64,000 nucleotides of DNA from an uncultured Opitutaceae bacterium (GTDB taxonomy: Bacteria; Verrucomicrobiota; Verrucomicrobiia; Opitutales; Opitutaceae). Both the position numbers and the translations under genes were made by a program. Below, piece by piece: positions 49,704 through 59,605 of this stretch (positions are counted from its first letter, which is position 1; the number at the start of each line of letters is the position of its first letter). The notes beneath the pieces are model-generated. The model was given only the letters and a program-made list of their open reading frames with translations. It did not search any database and was not told the origin of the DNA. The DNA lies in contig OX638348.1 of the NCBI GenBank assembly GCA_951813085.1, positions 2,365,627-2,429,626 of the forward strand, in the 5' to 3' direction.

Positions 49704-50885
49704 CTAGCACTCGATTTCTTTTTCGGCGCAGCGGCAATCGTCGTCTATCGTAAAGCTCTTCAGCGGATAGCGGTAGAGCTTGCCTTCGAAATTGCGGAAG
49801 TGAATCGCATCATCATCGATTTTGGCGATGTACTGAGGATTGATAGGTACCTTTCCTCCGCCGCCTGGCGCATCGATCACGTATTGCGGCACAGCGTAGC
49901 CTGTAGTATGTCCTCGGAGGCTTTTGATAATCTCCAAGCCCTTGCATACGCTCGCTCTTAAATGGGCGCTTCCGGTTATGAGGTCGCATTGATATATGTA
50001 ATACGGGCGAACACGCATTCGTAAAAGGCGGTGTATCAGCGATTTCATCACGTCTGTATCGTCATTCACGTCCTTGATCAAGACGGACTGATTCCCCAAG
50101 GGAACGCCCGCAAAGGACAGACGCTCGCATGCATCTTTCAATTCCGCCGTGCACTCTTTAGGATGATTGACATGAATACTCATCCATATAGGGCCATGCT
50201 TCCTGAATACGTCGCACAGACCTTCGGTGATTCGCTGGGGCATGAACACCGGTATTCTCGATCCGATACGAATGAATTCAACATGCGGAATCTGTCGCAG
50301 TCGACCGAGAAGGTAGTCCAGCTTCTTATCTGACAGAAGCAGTGGATCTCCGCCGCTCAGCAAGACGTCACGCACCTCTGGATGCGATTCGATATAGGCG
50401 AGTCCTTGCTCGAATTCGGGATGGAAATTGTAGTCCTGGGCATTGCTGACCAGTCGGCTGCGTGTGCAATAGCGGCAATAAGCGGCACAGCGATCCGTAA
50501 CGAGGAAAAGCACCCTATCTGGATAACGATGGACCAGGCCCGGTACGGGAGAGTGGGAATCTTCTCCGACAGGATCCAGCATTTCTTCCGCGGATACTTC
50601 CATTTCCCCTGCCCTCGGGATGACTTGCTTGCGGACGGGGCAATCCGGATCGTCGCGATCGATAAGATTGAAAAAGTAAGGCGTAATCGCCATGGCCAAC
50701 TTTTGATTCGCATGGCGACACCCCTCCCGCTCTTCAGCAGCGAGGGTCATGCGTTCTTCGAGCTGTTCCAAGGTGGTGATGCGATTGCGGAGCTGCCAGG
50801 TCCAATCCTTCCATTGGTCTTCTGGAATATCGCTCCAAAGACCCTGGCCTTCATACCAAGTGGTTCTGTCTTCTGTGTACGGCAT
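49704..50885 (-). CDS. kamA: lysine 2,3-aminomutase (radical SAM)
   Basis: A 393-residue radical SAM aminomutase. The cluster motif C-x3-C-x2-C is in DRCAAYCRYCTRSRLV. SGGDPLLLSDKKLDYLL and IRIGSRIPVF bind SAM, and PLP-binding is in the YVIDAPGGGGKVPINPQYI segment (G-G-G-G-K). The length and this motif fit KamA rather than the shorter EpmB. The C-terminal CRCAEKEIEC may bind zinc as in clostridial KamA. It makes beta-lysine, possibly an osmolyte. ATG 50885 is preferred to a TTG two codons upstream. No beta-lysine acetyltransferase gene is adjacent. Confidence 0.88.
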   Translation of the reverse strand: MPYTEDRTTWYEGQGLWSDIPEDQWKDWTWQLRNRITTLEQLEERMTLAAEEREGCRHANQKLAMAITPYFFNLIDRDDPDCPVRKQVIPRAGEMEVSAEEMLDPVGEDSHSPVPGLVHRYPDRVLFLVTDRCAAYCRYCTRSRLVSNAQDYNFHPEFEQGLAYIESHPEVRDVLLSGGDPLLLSDKKLDYLLGRLRQIPHVEFIRIGSRIPVFMPQRITEGLCDVFRKHGPIWMSIHVNHPKECTAELKDACERLSFAGVPLGNQSVLIKDVNDDTDVMKSLIHRLLRMRVRPYYIYQCDLITGSAHLRASVCKGLEIIKSLRGHTTGYAVPQYVIDAPGGGGKVPINPQYIAKIDDDAIHFRNFEGKLYRYPLKSFTIDDDCRCAEKEIEC

Positions 50886-51026
50886 ATCCAACTAATAAAG
50901 CGTTTGGGTATCAACGAATCAGGACGCGATTCGTCTGCGCGGGGATAACTTACCCAAGAGTATTTTGAATTAGGAAGAAAAAGGGATTGGCGCAATTCAG
51001 TAAACTAACTTTTCTCGAAATTCGAA

Positions 51027-52193
51027 ATGAGCGAAGCACGGACAGGAATTTTAGCGCTAGAAGATGGAACCGTGTTCCGAGGCATCCCCTTTGGGGCGGC
51101 CAAGACCACCGTTGGCGAAGCGGTATTCAATACCAGCATGACCGGTTATCAGGAGATTCTGACCGACCCGTCTTATTTCGGTCAGATCGTGGCGATGACA
51201 GCGCCGATGATCGGTAACTATGGCATAAACTCCGAAGACGTCGAAGCGGCTAAGCCAATGGTACAAGGATTTGTCGTCCGAGAGCTGAGCCCGATCGCTA
51301 GCAATTGGCGAAGCTCCACTACCCTCGCCGCCTACCTTGAGGAGAACGGCATCCCAGGCCTTGAACGCATCGATACGCGAGCGCTCACCAAGAAGTTGCG
51401 TGCGCACGGAGCGATGAAAGCCTGCCTAAGCGCAGAGAACCTGTCCGATGAAGAAGCCGTCAAGCGGGCAAACGATTGGGTGGGTATCGTTGGGGCGGAC
51501 TACGTCAAGGAAGTTACCTGCGAAGCGCCATTCGTATATAGCCCCAGCGATTCCGAAAATTGGCCCTACAATCCTGCAGGTTCGATACTGCGCTCGCCGA
51601 TTGAACGCGAACGGATATTCAGGATCGCCGCTCTCGACTTCGGGGCGAAGCAATCGATTTTTCGCGAGCTGGCTCACCATGGTTTCGAAGTGCACGTTTT
51701 TCCAGCTGCAGCCTCCCTATCCGAAATCAAGGCGATCGAACCGGAAGGCATTTTTCTATCCAACGGGCCCGGCGATCCCGAAGCGGTGACCTACGCTCAT
51801 GAAACCGTCCGGGAACTCATTGAGGAGTATCCCACATTCGGCATCTGCCTGGGTCACCAGATCATCACGCACGCCATCGGAGCGAAGACCTACAAGCTGA
51901 AGTTCGGGCACCGAGGCGGCAATCAGCCTATCAAGAATTTCGAATCGGACACCGTAGCCATCACGGCTCACAATCACGGCTTTGCCGCTTCTGAAGAAGG
52001 CCTCGAAGAAGCCGGAGCCGAAATCACCGAGATCAATCTCAACGATCGGACAATTGCAGGCATCAAGCTAAAGGGTAAACCGGTGTTCTCAGTGCAATAC
52101 CATCCCGAAGCCGGCCCCGGACCTAGCGACGCGAACCCGAACTTCTCGAAGTTCTACGATCTTGTCGCCGCGAACGCTGCGACGCCCGCCTAG
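51027..52193 (+). CDS. carA: carbamoyl-phosphate synthase small subunit
   Basis: A 388-residue glutamine amidotransferase. The N-terminal CPSase domain (LEDGTVFRGIPFGA, FNTSMTGYQEILTDPSY) is followed by the GATase domain: LSNGPGDPE, GICLGHQ (catalytic Cys), GHRGGNQP and VQYHPEAGPGPSD (catalytic His and Glu). It gives ammonia for carbamoyl phosphate used in pyrimidine and arginine synthesis. carB is not adjacent here. It is convergent with kdsB, 4-bp gap. Confidence 0.96.
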   Translation: MSEARTGILALEDGTVFRGIPFGAAKTTVGEAVFNTSMTGYQEILTDPSYFGQIVAMTAPMIGNYGINSEDVEAAKPMVQGFVVRELSPIASNWRSSTTLAAYLEENGIPGLERIDTRALTKKLRAHGAMKACLSAENLSDEEAVKRANDWVGIVGADYVKEVTCEAPFVYSPSDSENWPYNPAGSILRSPIERERIFRIAALDFGAKQSIFRELAHHGFEVHVFPAAASLSEIKAIEPEGIFLSNGPGDPEAVTYAHETVRELIEEYPTFGICLGHQIITHAIGAKTYKLKFGHRGGNQPIKNFESDTVAITAHNHGFAASEEGLEEAGAEITEINLNDRTIAGIKLKGKPVFSVQYHPEAGPGPSDANPNFSKFYDLVAANAATPA

Positions 52194-52197
52194 CCGC

Positions 52198-52944
52198 TCA
52201 GTCTCCCGATCTCATACGAGACTCTAGCGAATCGGCGTCGGCTGGCGTATCGATTCCCATCGATGGCTCGTTAGTTATGCCTACCTTGATCGAGTAGCCA
52301 TTCTCGAGAGCGCGAAGTTGCTCCAGCTTCTCAATGCCTTCCAAGGCGCCTTCGGGAAGCGCGCAAAAGGTTCTTAGGAATTCGGCCGAATACGCATAAA
52401 GCCCCAGATGGCGATAGGCGGGCGCTCGGTCCTCCCAATCATCGTCGAATATCTCGAATCCATCGCGATCATGGGGAATGGGCGCTCTCGAGAAGAACAA
52501 CGCATTGCTTGATCGATCCAATACGACCTTGACCTGATTGTGATCCAGAAAGTCCGACCGGGTTTGGAACGGAGTCGCCATTGTAGCCATCTCCGCCCCT
52601 TCCCTTAGCATATGCTCCAAGGATTCGATCTGGCTTCGAGTCACGAGCGGCTCATCTCCCTGAACGTTAATAATCAAGTCGGCCCCGATGCTCTCGTTCG
52701 CCTCCGCCAAGCGATCCGTACCGCTGGCATGGTCAGAACGTGTTCGAATCGCCTCGAAACCGGCATCCTTGAGAACGGTCTCTAGCTTCAAGTCGTCCAC
52801 CGCGAAATAACGCGGTATCTCAGGCGCCTCCGATTGCAGTCGTTCCGCTACCCGCAATATTAGCGGCTTTCCCAAAATGGGATGCAGCAGCTTTTCCGGA
52901 AATCGAGTCGAGGCCAATCGAGCAGGAGCAATAATCGCTAGCAT
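52198..52944 (-). CDS. kdsB: 3-deoxy-manno-octulosonate cytidylyltransferase
   Basis: A 248-residue nucleotidyltransferase that makes CMP-Kdo for lipopolysaccharide. Nucleotide-binding start APARLASTRFPEKLLHPI, then TRSDHASGTDRLAEA and INVQGDEPL (metal-binding Asp). HLGLYAYSAEFLRTF and LEQLRALENGYSI are typical C-terminal parts. It supports a Gram-negative envelope with Kdo-containing LPS. Divergent from the HPr gene. Confidence 0.95.
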   Translation of the reverse strand: MLAIIAPARLASTRFPEKLLHPILGKPLILRVAERLQSEAPEIPRYFAVDDLKLETVLKDAGFEAIRTRSDHASGTDRLAEANESIGADLIINVQGDEPLVTRSQIESLEHMLREGAEMATMATPFQTRSDFLDHNQVKVVLDRSSNALFFSRAPIPHDRDGFEIFDDDWEDRAPAYRHLGLYAYSAEFLRTFCALPEGALEGIEKLEQLRALENGYSIKVGITNEPSMGIDTPADADSLESRMRSGD

Positions 52945-53042
52945 AATCAGCGCGATAAAAAACGGGGTTGCCCCATTTGTGAACTCGCAAATTCTTCAAT
53001 TATCTCTTGTTTTATCAGTAAGAACACTATTTTTAGCCGACA

Positions 53043-53342
53043 ATGGACTCTGCAAACGTACATCCAGAAGGACAATCCGTGGAGCGAATTCTCGTAGTGC
53101 AAAACCAAATGGGAATTCACGCCCGTCCGGCTGCGATGATCGTTCGGGCAGCCAACAAGTACGATAGCGATATGCTCTTCGAAAAAGACGACGAGCAAGT
53201 AAATGGGAAATCTATCATGGGACTGATGATGCTCGCCGCAGGAAAAGGATCCGAAATCAAGGCGATCGCGTCCGGCCATGACGCCAATGCAGCCCTGGAC
53301 GACCTAGAAGCGCTATTCTCTTCGAAATTCGACGAAAAGTAG
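53043..53342 (+). CDS. HPr family phosphocarrier protein
   Basis: A 99-residue HPr. GIHARPAAMIV holds the phosphorylated His26, and VNGKSIMGLMMLAA has Ser57, the HPr-kinase site. The N-terminus has a 15-residue extension relative to E. coli HPr. A complete PTS is not seen. Such HPr proteins in sugar-PTS-poor bacteria often serve regulation through HPr kinase. TatD is convergent, 15-bp gap. Confidence 0.92.
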   Translation: MDSANVHPEGQSVERILVVQNQMGIHARPAAMIVRAANKYDSDMLFEKDDEQVNGKSIMGLMMLAAGKGSEIKAIASGHDANAALDDLEALFSSKFDEK

Positions 53343-53357
53343 GCGCGAATACGCATC

Positions 53358-54155
53358 TTAAATTCCATAGAACGCAACTGCAGTCTCGGTCGTCCGCTGG
53401 GCCAAGACCTCATCGGATACCTTGAATAGCGACGCGCAGAAGTCCGCGGTGCGCCTAAGATAAGCCGGTTCGTTGGGTTTTCCGCGGTGCGGCATCGGAG
53501 CCAGGTAAGGAGCGTCCGTTTCGATCATGAGTCGCTCTAAACCCTGAAGCCGCGCTGCATCTCGAATGGACTCCGCGTTCTTGAACGTGATGATTCCTGT
53601 AAAGCTGCCGTACGCGCCTCTATCCAAAAGCGCTTGCATCTCGCCCGGTCCTTCCGAAAAGCAGTGGAAAACAACGCGCTCCCAATTCATGGACGAGTCG
53701 TCAATCAGCTCTACGCATTCCCTAAAGGCTCCCCTGGAATGGATGACGACCGGCGCATCCAATTCGCTAGCGAGCGCCAACTGCTTCCGAAACGCAGCCT
53801 TCTGCTGCTCGAATACACGCTCAGACTCCACCGCGTCTTTCGGCAAATGAAATCGATCCAATCCGATCTCCCCAAGCGCGACTGGCTTAATCTCCCGTCC
53901 CCAATAAGAGCGGATCTTCGCAAACGCCTCTTCCCAATCCGCCGTCACCGAACAGGGATGAATGCCAACTGTATAGGAAAGAGTCCCGAGCCGTTCTTCG
54001 GATAACTTGGCATACAGGTCCCAGTCATCCAAATCCGTACCCACGGTAACCATACGGCTCACTCCTGCATTCGCTGCGGCAGTAAGCGCGTTGCCTAGAA
54101 AACCTTTTCGGTGAAAATTCTCTAGATGCGTATGCGTATCGACGATGGCATTCAC
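53358..54155 (-). CDS. tatD: TatD family metal-dependent hydrolase
   Basis: A 265-residue TIM-barrel hydrolase. Metal ligands are at the start VDTHTHLENF (H-x-H), ALGEIGLDRFH (Glu), VIHSRGAF (His), VFHCFSEGPGE (His) and IETDAPYLAP (Asp). It is a 3'-5' exonuclease or Mg-dependent DNase in DNA repair. It lies between convergent HPr and divergent trxB. Complete active site. Confidence 0.93.
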   Translation of the reverse strand: MNAIVDTHTHLENFHRKGFLGNALTAAANAGVSRMVTVGTDLDDWDLYAKLSEERLGTLSYTVGIHPCSVTADWEEAFAKIRSYWGREIKPVALGEIGLDRFHLPKDAVESERVFEQQKAAFRKQLALASELDAPVVIHSRGAFRECVELIDDSSMNWERVVFHCFSEGPGEMQALLDRGAYGSFTGIITFKNAESIRDAARLQGLERLMIETDAPYLAPMPHRGKPNEPAYLRRTADFCASLFKVSDEVLAQRTTETAVAFYGI

Positions 54156-54279
54156 AGAAAAGCGCTTACGCGAGAATGGCTACGATGCAAAGCTTATCTT
54201 TTTCTAATCGAATCGTTACGAAATTGAACGCTTTTTGTCATCGCCAAGGCTCCCAATTCAAATCTCTATCCAAACTGCA

Positions 54280-55218
54280 ATGTCTACTGAAATTGAAAAT
54301 GTCCTTATCATTGGAACTGGCTGCTCAGGCCTTACCGCCGCCATCTATGCAGCCCGCGCCAACTTGAACCCGCTCGCGCTCGAAGGCAATCTGCCCGGTG
54401 GACAGCTCACCCAAACCAGCGAGGTCGAGAATTTTCCAGGGTTTCCTGAAGGAATCGATGGGTTCATGCTCATGGACAATCTGCGCAAGCAAGCCACTCG
54501 TTTTGGAACGCGCTTCGAGCAGAGCTACATAGAATCCGTAGATTTCTCGCAGTCCCCCTATACCGTCCGGTCCAGCTCTCAAGAATACAAAGCCCGATCC
54601 GTCATCATTTCCACCGGCGCTTCGCCTCGGCTGCTAGGGGTACCGGGTGAAAAGGAAATGTTTGGAGGAAAAGGGGTCACCACCTGCGCGACTTGCGACG
54701 GGGCATTCTACAGGGATATGGACGTAGTCGTTGTCGGCGGCGGCGATACTGCTTGCGAAGAAGCTCTCTTCCTAACCCGATTTTGTCGCAAGATCACTCT
54801 CATCCATCGCCGAGACGAGCTGCGAGCCTCTAAAATCATGGCGGATCGCACCCTTGCCCATGAGAAGATCGAAATGGCTTGGGACACCGTCGTTGAAGAA
54901 GTCACCGCCGATGAGACCGGAAACGTCAACGGCATCCGCGTAAAGAATCGAAAGACCGACGACGTCTCAGTCATCGACTGCAAGGGCGTATTCATCGCGA
55001 TCGGCCACATTCCAAATACCGGCCCATTCGCCAAGGATATCGCTGTCGACGACAACGGATATTTCGCCCCCGAAGCGCCAAGCCAAATAAAGACGCGCAT
55101 CCCAGGCGTTTACGTTGCTGGAGACTGCGCGGACCACGTATACCGCCAAGCGATCACCGCTGCCGGAATGGGTTGCCAGGCAGCCATCGAGGCAGAGCGC
55201 TTCCTGGCAGAACAGTAG
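54280..55218 (+). CDS. trxB: thioredoxin-disulfide reductase
   Basis: A 312-residue low-Mr TrxB. FAD motif [18 protein letters not shown], the redox pair CATC in [21 protein letters not shown] motif [16 protein letters not shown] and C-terminal [24 protein letters not shown] (in pieces). It reduces thioredoxin with NADPH. ATG 54280 is used; an upstream frame to 54235 lacks homology. The usual G-x-G-x-x-G has Cys in the fourth position (GTGCSG), unusual but not catalytic. Confidence 0.95.
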   Translation: MSTEIENVLIIGTGCSGLTAAIYAARANLNPLALEGNLPGGQLTQTSEVENFPGFPEGIDGFMLMDNLRKQATRFGTRFEQSYIESVDFSQSPYTVRSSSQEYKARSVIISTGASPRLLGVPGEKEMFGGKGVTTCATCDGAFYRDMDVVVVGGGDTACEEALFLTRFCRKITLIHRRDELRASKIMADRTLAHEKIEMAWDTVVEEVTADETGNVNGIRVKNRKTDDVSVIDCKGVFIAIGHIPNTGPFAKDIAVDDNGYFAPEAPSQIKTRIPGVYVAGDCADHVYRQAITAAGMGCQAAIEAERFLAEQ

Positions 55219-55422
55219 CGCATATCGTTCTTCATCTGCTTTGAAAGAAGAGGCTTATTGGGAAGTCGTTCATTCCCTTTTGACCGTGTAACGCGGTTTC
55301 TGAGGAATTTTTCTATCCGCGAGAATTCATGCTTTTTCGCAGAATTTCCCGAAAACTGGGCTGGAATGCGCTAAAAATTGTGATTTTGGACAATTTTGAG
55401 CCATATCCACAAGATCCCTTAT

Positions 55423-55492
55423 CTGGAATGATTCCAGTTTTCTCTTGATATTTAGAATGATTCCAGTTTGCTGTTGATATTGAGATTGAATC
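55423..55492. promoter_or_regulatory. three palindromes at 29-bp spacing upstream of the Fur-family/suf genes
   Basis: CTGGAATGATTCCAG (55423-55437, perfect 15-bp palindrome), GAATGATTC (55455-55463) and GATTGAATC (55484-55492). Centres are 55430, 55459 and 55488, a constant 29 bp. The first two are in a 29-bp tandem repeat with TTGATATT in each. They lie 32-100 bp before the regulator's ATG and are probably operator sites for it or another dimeric regulator. Confidence 0.6.
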
Positions 55493-55524
55493 TTATTTGG
55501 TGCCGTAATCCTAATTTCAATGCG

Positions 55525-55968
55525 ATGAATTCCGAAGAGACTACAGAAACGCTCAACCGAAAGCTTGCCGAAGCGGGGCTTCGATCGACGCGGCAACGGG
55601 AAGTCGTCTACAATGCGATCCTAGCCAAGCGCGACCACCCCACAGCGGATGAGATTTTCGCCCGTGTAAAGCAAGAGATGCCCAGCATCTCGCTCGCGAC
55701 TGTCTACAACTGCCTCGATACCCTCGTGCAGTGCCATCTAGTGAAGCAGGTCCACCTTGAGCGCGAGTCAACGCGCTTCTGCCCCAACCTTTCCGAGCAC
55801 GCCCACTTCCACGACAATGATACGGGCGAAGTTTTCGATATACAGCTGGATCACGAAGTTATGGAGAAGCTGTCGAGCATTCTGCCAGAAAACCTTACGC
55901 CTAGCTCTATCGATATCACCTTCCGCGGTCGAAGCATCGGCGCGGGGAATTTAGAGGACAGCAACTAG
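55525..55968 (+). CDS. Fur/PerR family transcriptional regulator
   Basis: A 147-residue Fur-superfamily repressor. The winged helix is LRSTRQREVVYNAIL..HPTADEIFARVKQEMPSISLATVYNCLDTLV (in pieces). The regulatory metal site is in HAHFHDNDTGEVFDI. The two C-x-x-C structural-zinc motifs of classical Fur are absent, as in PerR/Irr-type subgroups that use other ligands. It heads a same-strand cluster with sufC, sufB, sufD and sufT (20-bp gap to sufC). It is thus probably the iron or redox regulator of Fe-S assembly, with three palindromic operators upstream. The role is inferred from context. Confidence 0.85.
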   Translation: MNSEETTETLNRKLAEAGLRSTRQREVVYNAILAKRDHPTADEIFARVKQEMPSISLATVYNCLDTLVQCHLVKQVHLERESTRFCPNLSEHAHFHDNDTGEVFDIQLDHEVMEKLSSILPENLTPSSIDITFRGRSIGAGNLEDSN

Positions 55969-55988
55969 GCCTATATACACTTTAAATA

Positions 55989-56750
55989 ATGAGCGCATCA
56001 CTCGAAATAAAGAACCTAAACGTAAGCATCGGCGACAAGCGGATCATCAAGGACTCCAGCCTTACCGTACCTAAAGGAGAAGTGCACGCCATCATGGGAC
56101 CCAACGGAACGGGAAAGAGCACCTTGGCGAAGGCATTGGCAGGCCACCCAGACTACGAAGTCACTAGCGGCGACGCCTTGATCGATGGCGAGTCCATCCT
56201 AGAGCTCGAGGTCGATGAGCGTTCTCGTAACGGCCTGTTCCTCGCGTTCCAGTATCCTATGGAAATACCAGGCGTTTCGATCGCGAACTTCATTCGCGCT
56301 GCCAAGAACGCTCGGCTGCCTGATGGCGAAGAATTGAATGCGCCCGCCTTTTACAAGGAGCTCTACGAAAAGATGGACATGCTCAAGATCGACCGCAAAT
56401 TTACGTCGCGGTCCGTCAACGAAGGATTCTCGGGCGGGGAGAAAAAGCGCTGCGAAATCCTTCAAATGGCGATGCTCGATCCGAATTACGCCATTCTAGA
56501 TGAAACGGATTCTGGACTGGACATCGACGCCCTCAAGGTAGTTTCCGATGGCGTGAACGCGCTCAGAGGACCCGGACTGGGAGCCCTCGTGATCACTCAC
56601 TACCAACGCCTGCTTGAATACATTGTACCCGACAGGGTACATGTCATGTACGATGGACGCATCGTCAAAAGCGGGGAAAAGGAACTTGCTCTCGAGCTAG
56701 AGAGCAAAGGCTACGATTGGATCAAGGAAATTGCAGGAAACGCCGCCTAG
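55989..56750 (+). CDS. sufC: Fe-S assembly ATPase SufC
   Basis: A 253-residue ABC ATPase. Walker A is [10 protein letters not shown], the signature [11 protein letters not shown] and Walker [29 protein letters not shown] is the H-loop. The D-E-T-D-S-G-L-D-I form is specific to SufC. It binds SufB and SufD and drives cluster scaffold remodelling. Its start, like sufB's, is preceded by TTTAAATA directly before the ATG without a Shine-Dalgarno sequence. Confidence 0.96.
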   Translation: MSASLEIKNLNVSIGDKRIIKDSSLTVPKGEVHAIMGPNGTGKSTLAKALAGHPDYEVTSGDALIDGESILELEVDERSRNGLFLAFQYPMEIPGVSIANFIRAAKNARLPDGEELNAPAFYKELYEKMDMLKIDRKFTSRSVNEGFSGGEKKRCEILQMAMLDPNYAILDETDSGLDIDALKVVSDGVNALRGPGLGALVITHYQRLLEYIVPDRVHVMYDGRIVKSGEKELALELESKGYDWIKEIAGNAA

Positions 56751-56778
56751 CAACGATTAACCATAACGTATTTAAATA

Positions 56779-58188
56779 ATGACGACAGCTGCAACACAGA
56801 TTGATATCGATCGCGATAAGGGGGACTTCAAGTACGAAGAATCCCACAAGTACGATGCGGGCATTGGATTGACCGAAAAGACCATCGACTACATTTGCGA
56901 CGTCAAGGGCGAGAACGATTGGATTCGCGACTTTCGCAAGCGCGCCTTGAAGGTGTTCGAAAGCAAGGAACTGCCTACGCACTGGGCGACCAAGGATCTC
57001 GAGAATATTGATTTCAACAAGATCAGGTACTACCTCGCAGGCGACAAGCGAGCAAAGAAGAGCTGGGACGATGTACCGGACGAAGTAAAGGAAACGTTCG
57101 AGCGCCTCGGCATCCCCGAGAACGAGCGCAAGTTCCTCGCCGGCGTTGAAGCTCAGTTCGATTCCGAAGCCGCCTACTCCAATATAAAGGAAGCGGTCGC
57201 GAAAGACGGCGTCATATTCATGGGAAGCACCGAAGGCCTCATGGAGCATCCTGAGATTTTCAAGAAGTGGTTCGGCAAGGTCATACCTACCGGAGACAAC
57301 AAATTTTCAGCGCTCAACAGCGCGGTATTCTCGGGAGGTTCCTTCATCTATGTCCCTCCTGGCGTAAAGGTGAGCCATCCCTTGCAAGCGTACTTTCGGA
57401 TTAACGCGGAAAATTTCGGCCAATTCGAGCGTACATTGATCATCGCCGACGAAGGCTCGGAAGTCACCTACATGGAAGGATGCACCGCTCCTAAGTTCGA
57501 TACCGCGACGCTGCATAGCGCTGTTGTCGAGCTCGTAGCGATGCCTGGCGCAAAGATCGAGTACATCACCGTCCAGAACTGGTCGAGCAACGTCTTCAAT
57601 CTCGTGACTAAGCGAGCCATCGCCCATGAGAATGCGGTCGTGAAGTGGATCGACTGCAACATAGGCTCTCGCCTTACGATGAAGTATCCCGGAGTGGTAT
57701 TGAAGGGTCGCAAGGCGCGGGGCGAGGTGATGAGCATTGCCCTAGCGAACGAAGGACAGCATCAAGATACCGGCGCCAAGATGATCCATGCGGCCGATGA
57801 GACGACAAGCAATGTCATCTCGAAGTCGATTAGCGTTGGCAAAGGCCGCTCCACCTACCGGGGACAGGTGCGCATGCCCAAGCACCTGAAGGGCTGCAAG
57901 AACAATACCGAATGCGACGCTTTGCTTATCAACTCGGACTCGCGTACCGATACGTATCCAGCAATTACGGTGCGAGGCGACAAGAACTACGTGCAGCATG
58001 AAGCATCGGTGAGCAAAGTATCCGCAGAGCAAATATTCTACATGCAGCAACGCGGGCTTAGCGAAGCGGAAGCCATGAGCTTGAGCGTAAACGGATTCGT
58101 AAACGACCTGACACGACAGTTTCCAATGGAATATAGCGTCGAGCTAAAACGCCTTATCGAATTGGAGATGGAAGGCTCAGTTGGCTAG
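56779..58188 (+). CDS. sufB: Fe-S scaffold protein SufB
   Basis: A 469-residue SufB. Typical blocks: [28 protein letters not shown] (in pieces), [24 protein letters not shown] and the conserved Cys site [10 protein letters not shown]. The C-terminal core beta-helix contains the [15 protein letters not shown] stretch. It receives sulfide and assembles the [4Fe-4S] cluster with SufC and SufD. 28 bp after sufC. Confidence 0.97.
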   Translation: MTTAATQIDIDRDKGDFKYEESHKYDAGIGLTEKTIDYICDVKGENDWIRDFRKRALKVFESKELPTHWATKDLENIDFNKIRYYLAGDKRAKKSWDDVPDEVKETFERLGIPENERKFLAGVEAQFDSEAAYSNIKEAVAKDGVIFMGSTEGLMEHPEIFKKWFGKVIPTGDNKFSALNSAVFSGGSFIYVPPGVKVSHPLQAYFRINAENFGQFERTLIIADEGSEVTYMEGCTAPKFDTATLHSAVVELVAMPGAKIEYITVQNWSSNVFNLVTKRAIAHENAVVKWIDCNIGSRLTMKYPGVVLKGRKARGEVMSIALANEGQHQDTGAKMIHAADETTSNVISKSISVGKGRSTYRGQVRMPKHLKGCKNNTECDALLINSDSRTDTYPAITVRGDKNYVQHEASVSKVSAEQIFYMQQRGLSEAEAMSLSVNGFVNDLTRQFPMEYSVELKRLIELEMEGSVG

Positions 58189-58239
58189 GTAGCGATCTAC
58201 AAGGAAAAACCGCTACACAGCAATTTCATAGACCACAAA

Positions 58240-59592
58240 GTGAGTTCTCTAACCGAAGATATTTTAATGGAAGCCGAACCGGGTACGGACGAGTCCATAC
58301 GATGTGCCTTTCAGAGCCATATCGATTCATTGAACAATGCGCCGGAATGGTGGAAAGCGTTCAAGCGCGACGCATTCGAGTCGTATCTCAAGGCTCCCGT
58401 TCCTCAGAAGAGCGACGAGAATTGGCGGTTCGCAAATCGAAAGGGCCTGGATCTGAGCCATTGCGATTTCAACAGCGATCCCAATGATTTGGATACGCAA
58501 TCGCTCATCGACAAATCGCGCTTAACCACAAGCCAATCTGGCGCGTTCGCGTTTGCAGACAATCAGACGATACTGTCCGAAAGCGCTTCTGCGGCGCTTC
58601 TCGAAAAAGGAGTCATATGGTGCACGCTCAGTGAAGCCATAATGAACCATGAGGATCTGCTAAAGGACTACTTCATGAAGCAGGCAGTCGATTTGGGGTC
58701 GAAAAAGTATGCCGACTTGCACTCCGCGTTCGTGGCCAATGGCGTTCTGCTATATGTTCCCAAAGGCGTCGAAGTCGATGCTCCCTTTTACGCCTATAAT
58801 TGGGCCGTATCAAAAGAGGCCTCCGTATTTCCGCATACATTGGTAATCGCAGAAGAGCATTCTCGCGTCCATTTGGTCGAGACTCATCTTTCCAGCAGCG
58901 ACCAGCCTTCCCTCTCCTGCGGCGTTACTCACTTGTTCGCCGGAGTCGGAGCGAACGTCGACTACACGCTCATTCAAGGATACAACGAAGAAACGCTCGG
59001 ATTTCAGATCAACTCGAATATCGCGGGCAAGGACTCGCAGGTCGACATGAATAGCGTCGTTCTAGGATGCAAGCGCTACCGCGCTGAAACCCATGGCCAA
59101 ATCAAAGGTCCCGGAGCCCACATCGATATGCGTTCACTGGCATTGACCGATGCGGGACAGGAGATCGACCAACGCACGCTCCAGACTCACTCAGCGCCCC
59201 ATGCGACATCCAACATCCTTTTCAAGAACGCTCTCAAGGAGCAATCCAAGACCATTTTCTCGGGGCTGATAAAGGTAGACGAATCTGCCCAGCAAACGGA
59301 CGCCTATCAGACAAATCGCAACCTTCTGCTCGACTCCAACGCAGAAGCGAACTCACTTCCCGGGCTGGAAATCGAAGCGAACGATGTCAAGTGCAGCCAC
59401 GGGGCGACGACGAGCGAGATTCAAGACGATGAGATATTCTACATGCGGGCCAGAGGAATTCCAAAAGACGCTGCTCAAGAATTGATCGTATACGGATTTT
59501 TCGAAGAGATTCTTGGCCGCATCGAAGACGAATCGCTCGCCAATTACTCCAGGAAACTTATCCAGGCCAAGTTTCGAGGGGAGAGCGTCTAG
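58240..59592 (+). CDS. sufD: Fe-S assembly protein SufD
   Basis: A 450-residue paralogue of SufB. LHSAFVANGVLLYVPKGVEVDAPFY (in pieces), VHLVETHLSS and DGNKCSHGATTSEI-like (VKCSHGATTSEIQDDEIFYMRARG) with the SufD Cys/His site are present. It starts at GTG 58240 (ATG 58267 also possible). Forms the SufBC2D complex. The stop lies 14 bp before sufT. Confidence 0.95.
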   Translation: MSSLTEDILMEAEPGTDESIRCAFQSHIDSLNNAPEWWKAFKRDAFESYLKAPVPQKSDENWRFANRKGLDLSHCDFNSDPNDLDTQSLIDKSRLTTSQSGAFAFADNQTILSESASAALLEKGVIWCTLSEAIMNHEDLLKDYFMKQAVDLGSKKYADLHSAFVANGVLLYVPKGVEVDAPFYAYNWAVSKEASVFPHTLVIAEEHSRVHLVETHLSSSDQPSLSCGVTHLFAGVGANVDYTLIQGYNEETLGFQINSNIAGKDSQVDMNSVVLGCKRYRAETHGQIKGPGAHIDMRSLALTDAGQEIDQRTLQTHSAPHATSNILFKNALKEQSKTIFSGLIKVDESAQQTDAYQTNRNLLLDSNAEANSLPGLEIEANDVKCSHGATTSEIQDDEIFYMRARGIPKDAAQELIVYGFFEEILGRIEDESLANYSRKLIQAKFRGESV

Positions 59593-59605
59593 ACGCATTT
59601 CAGCT

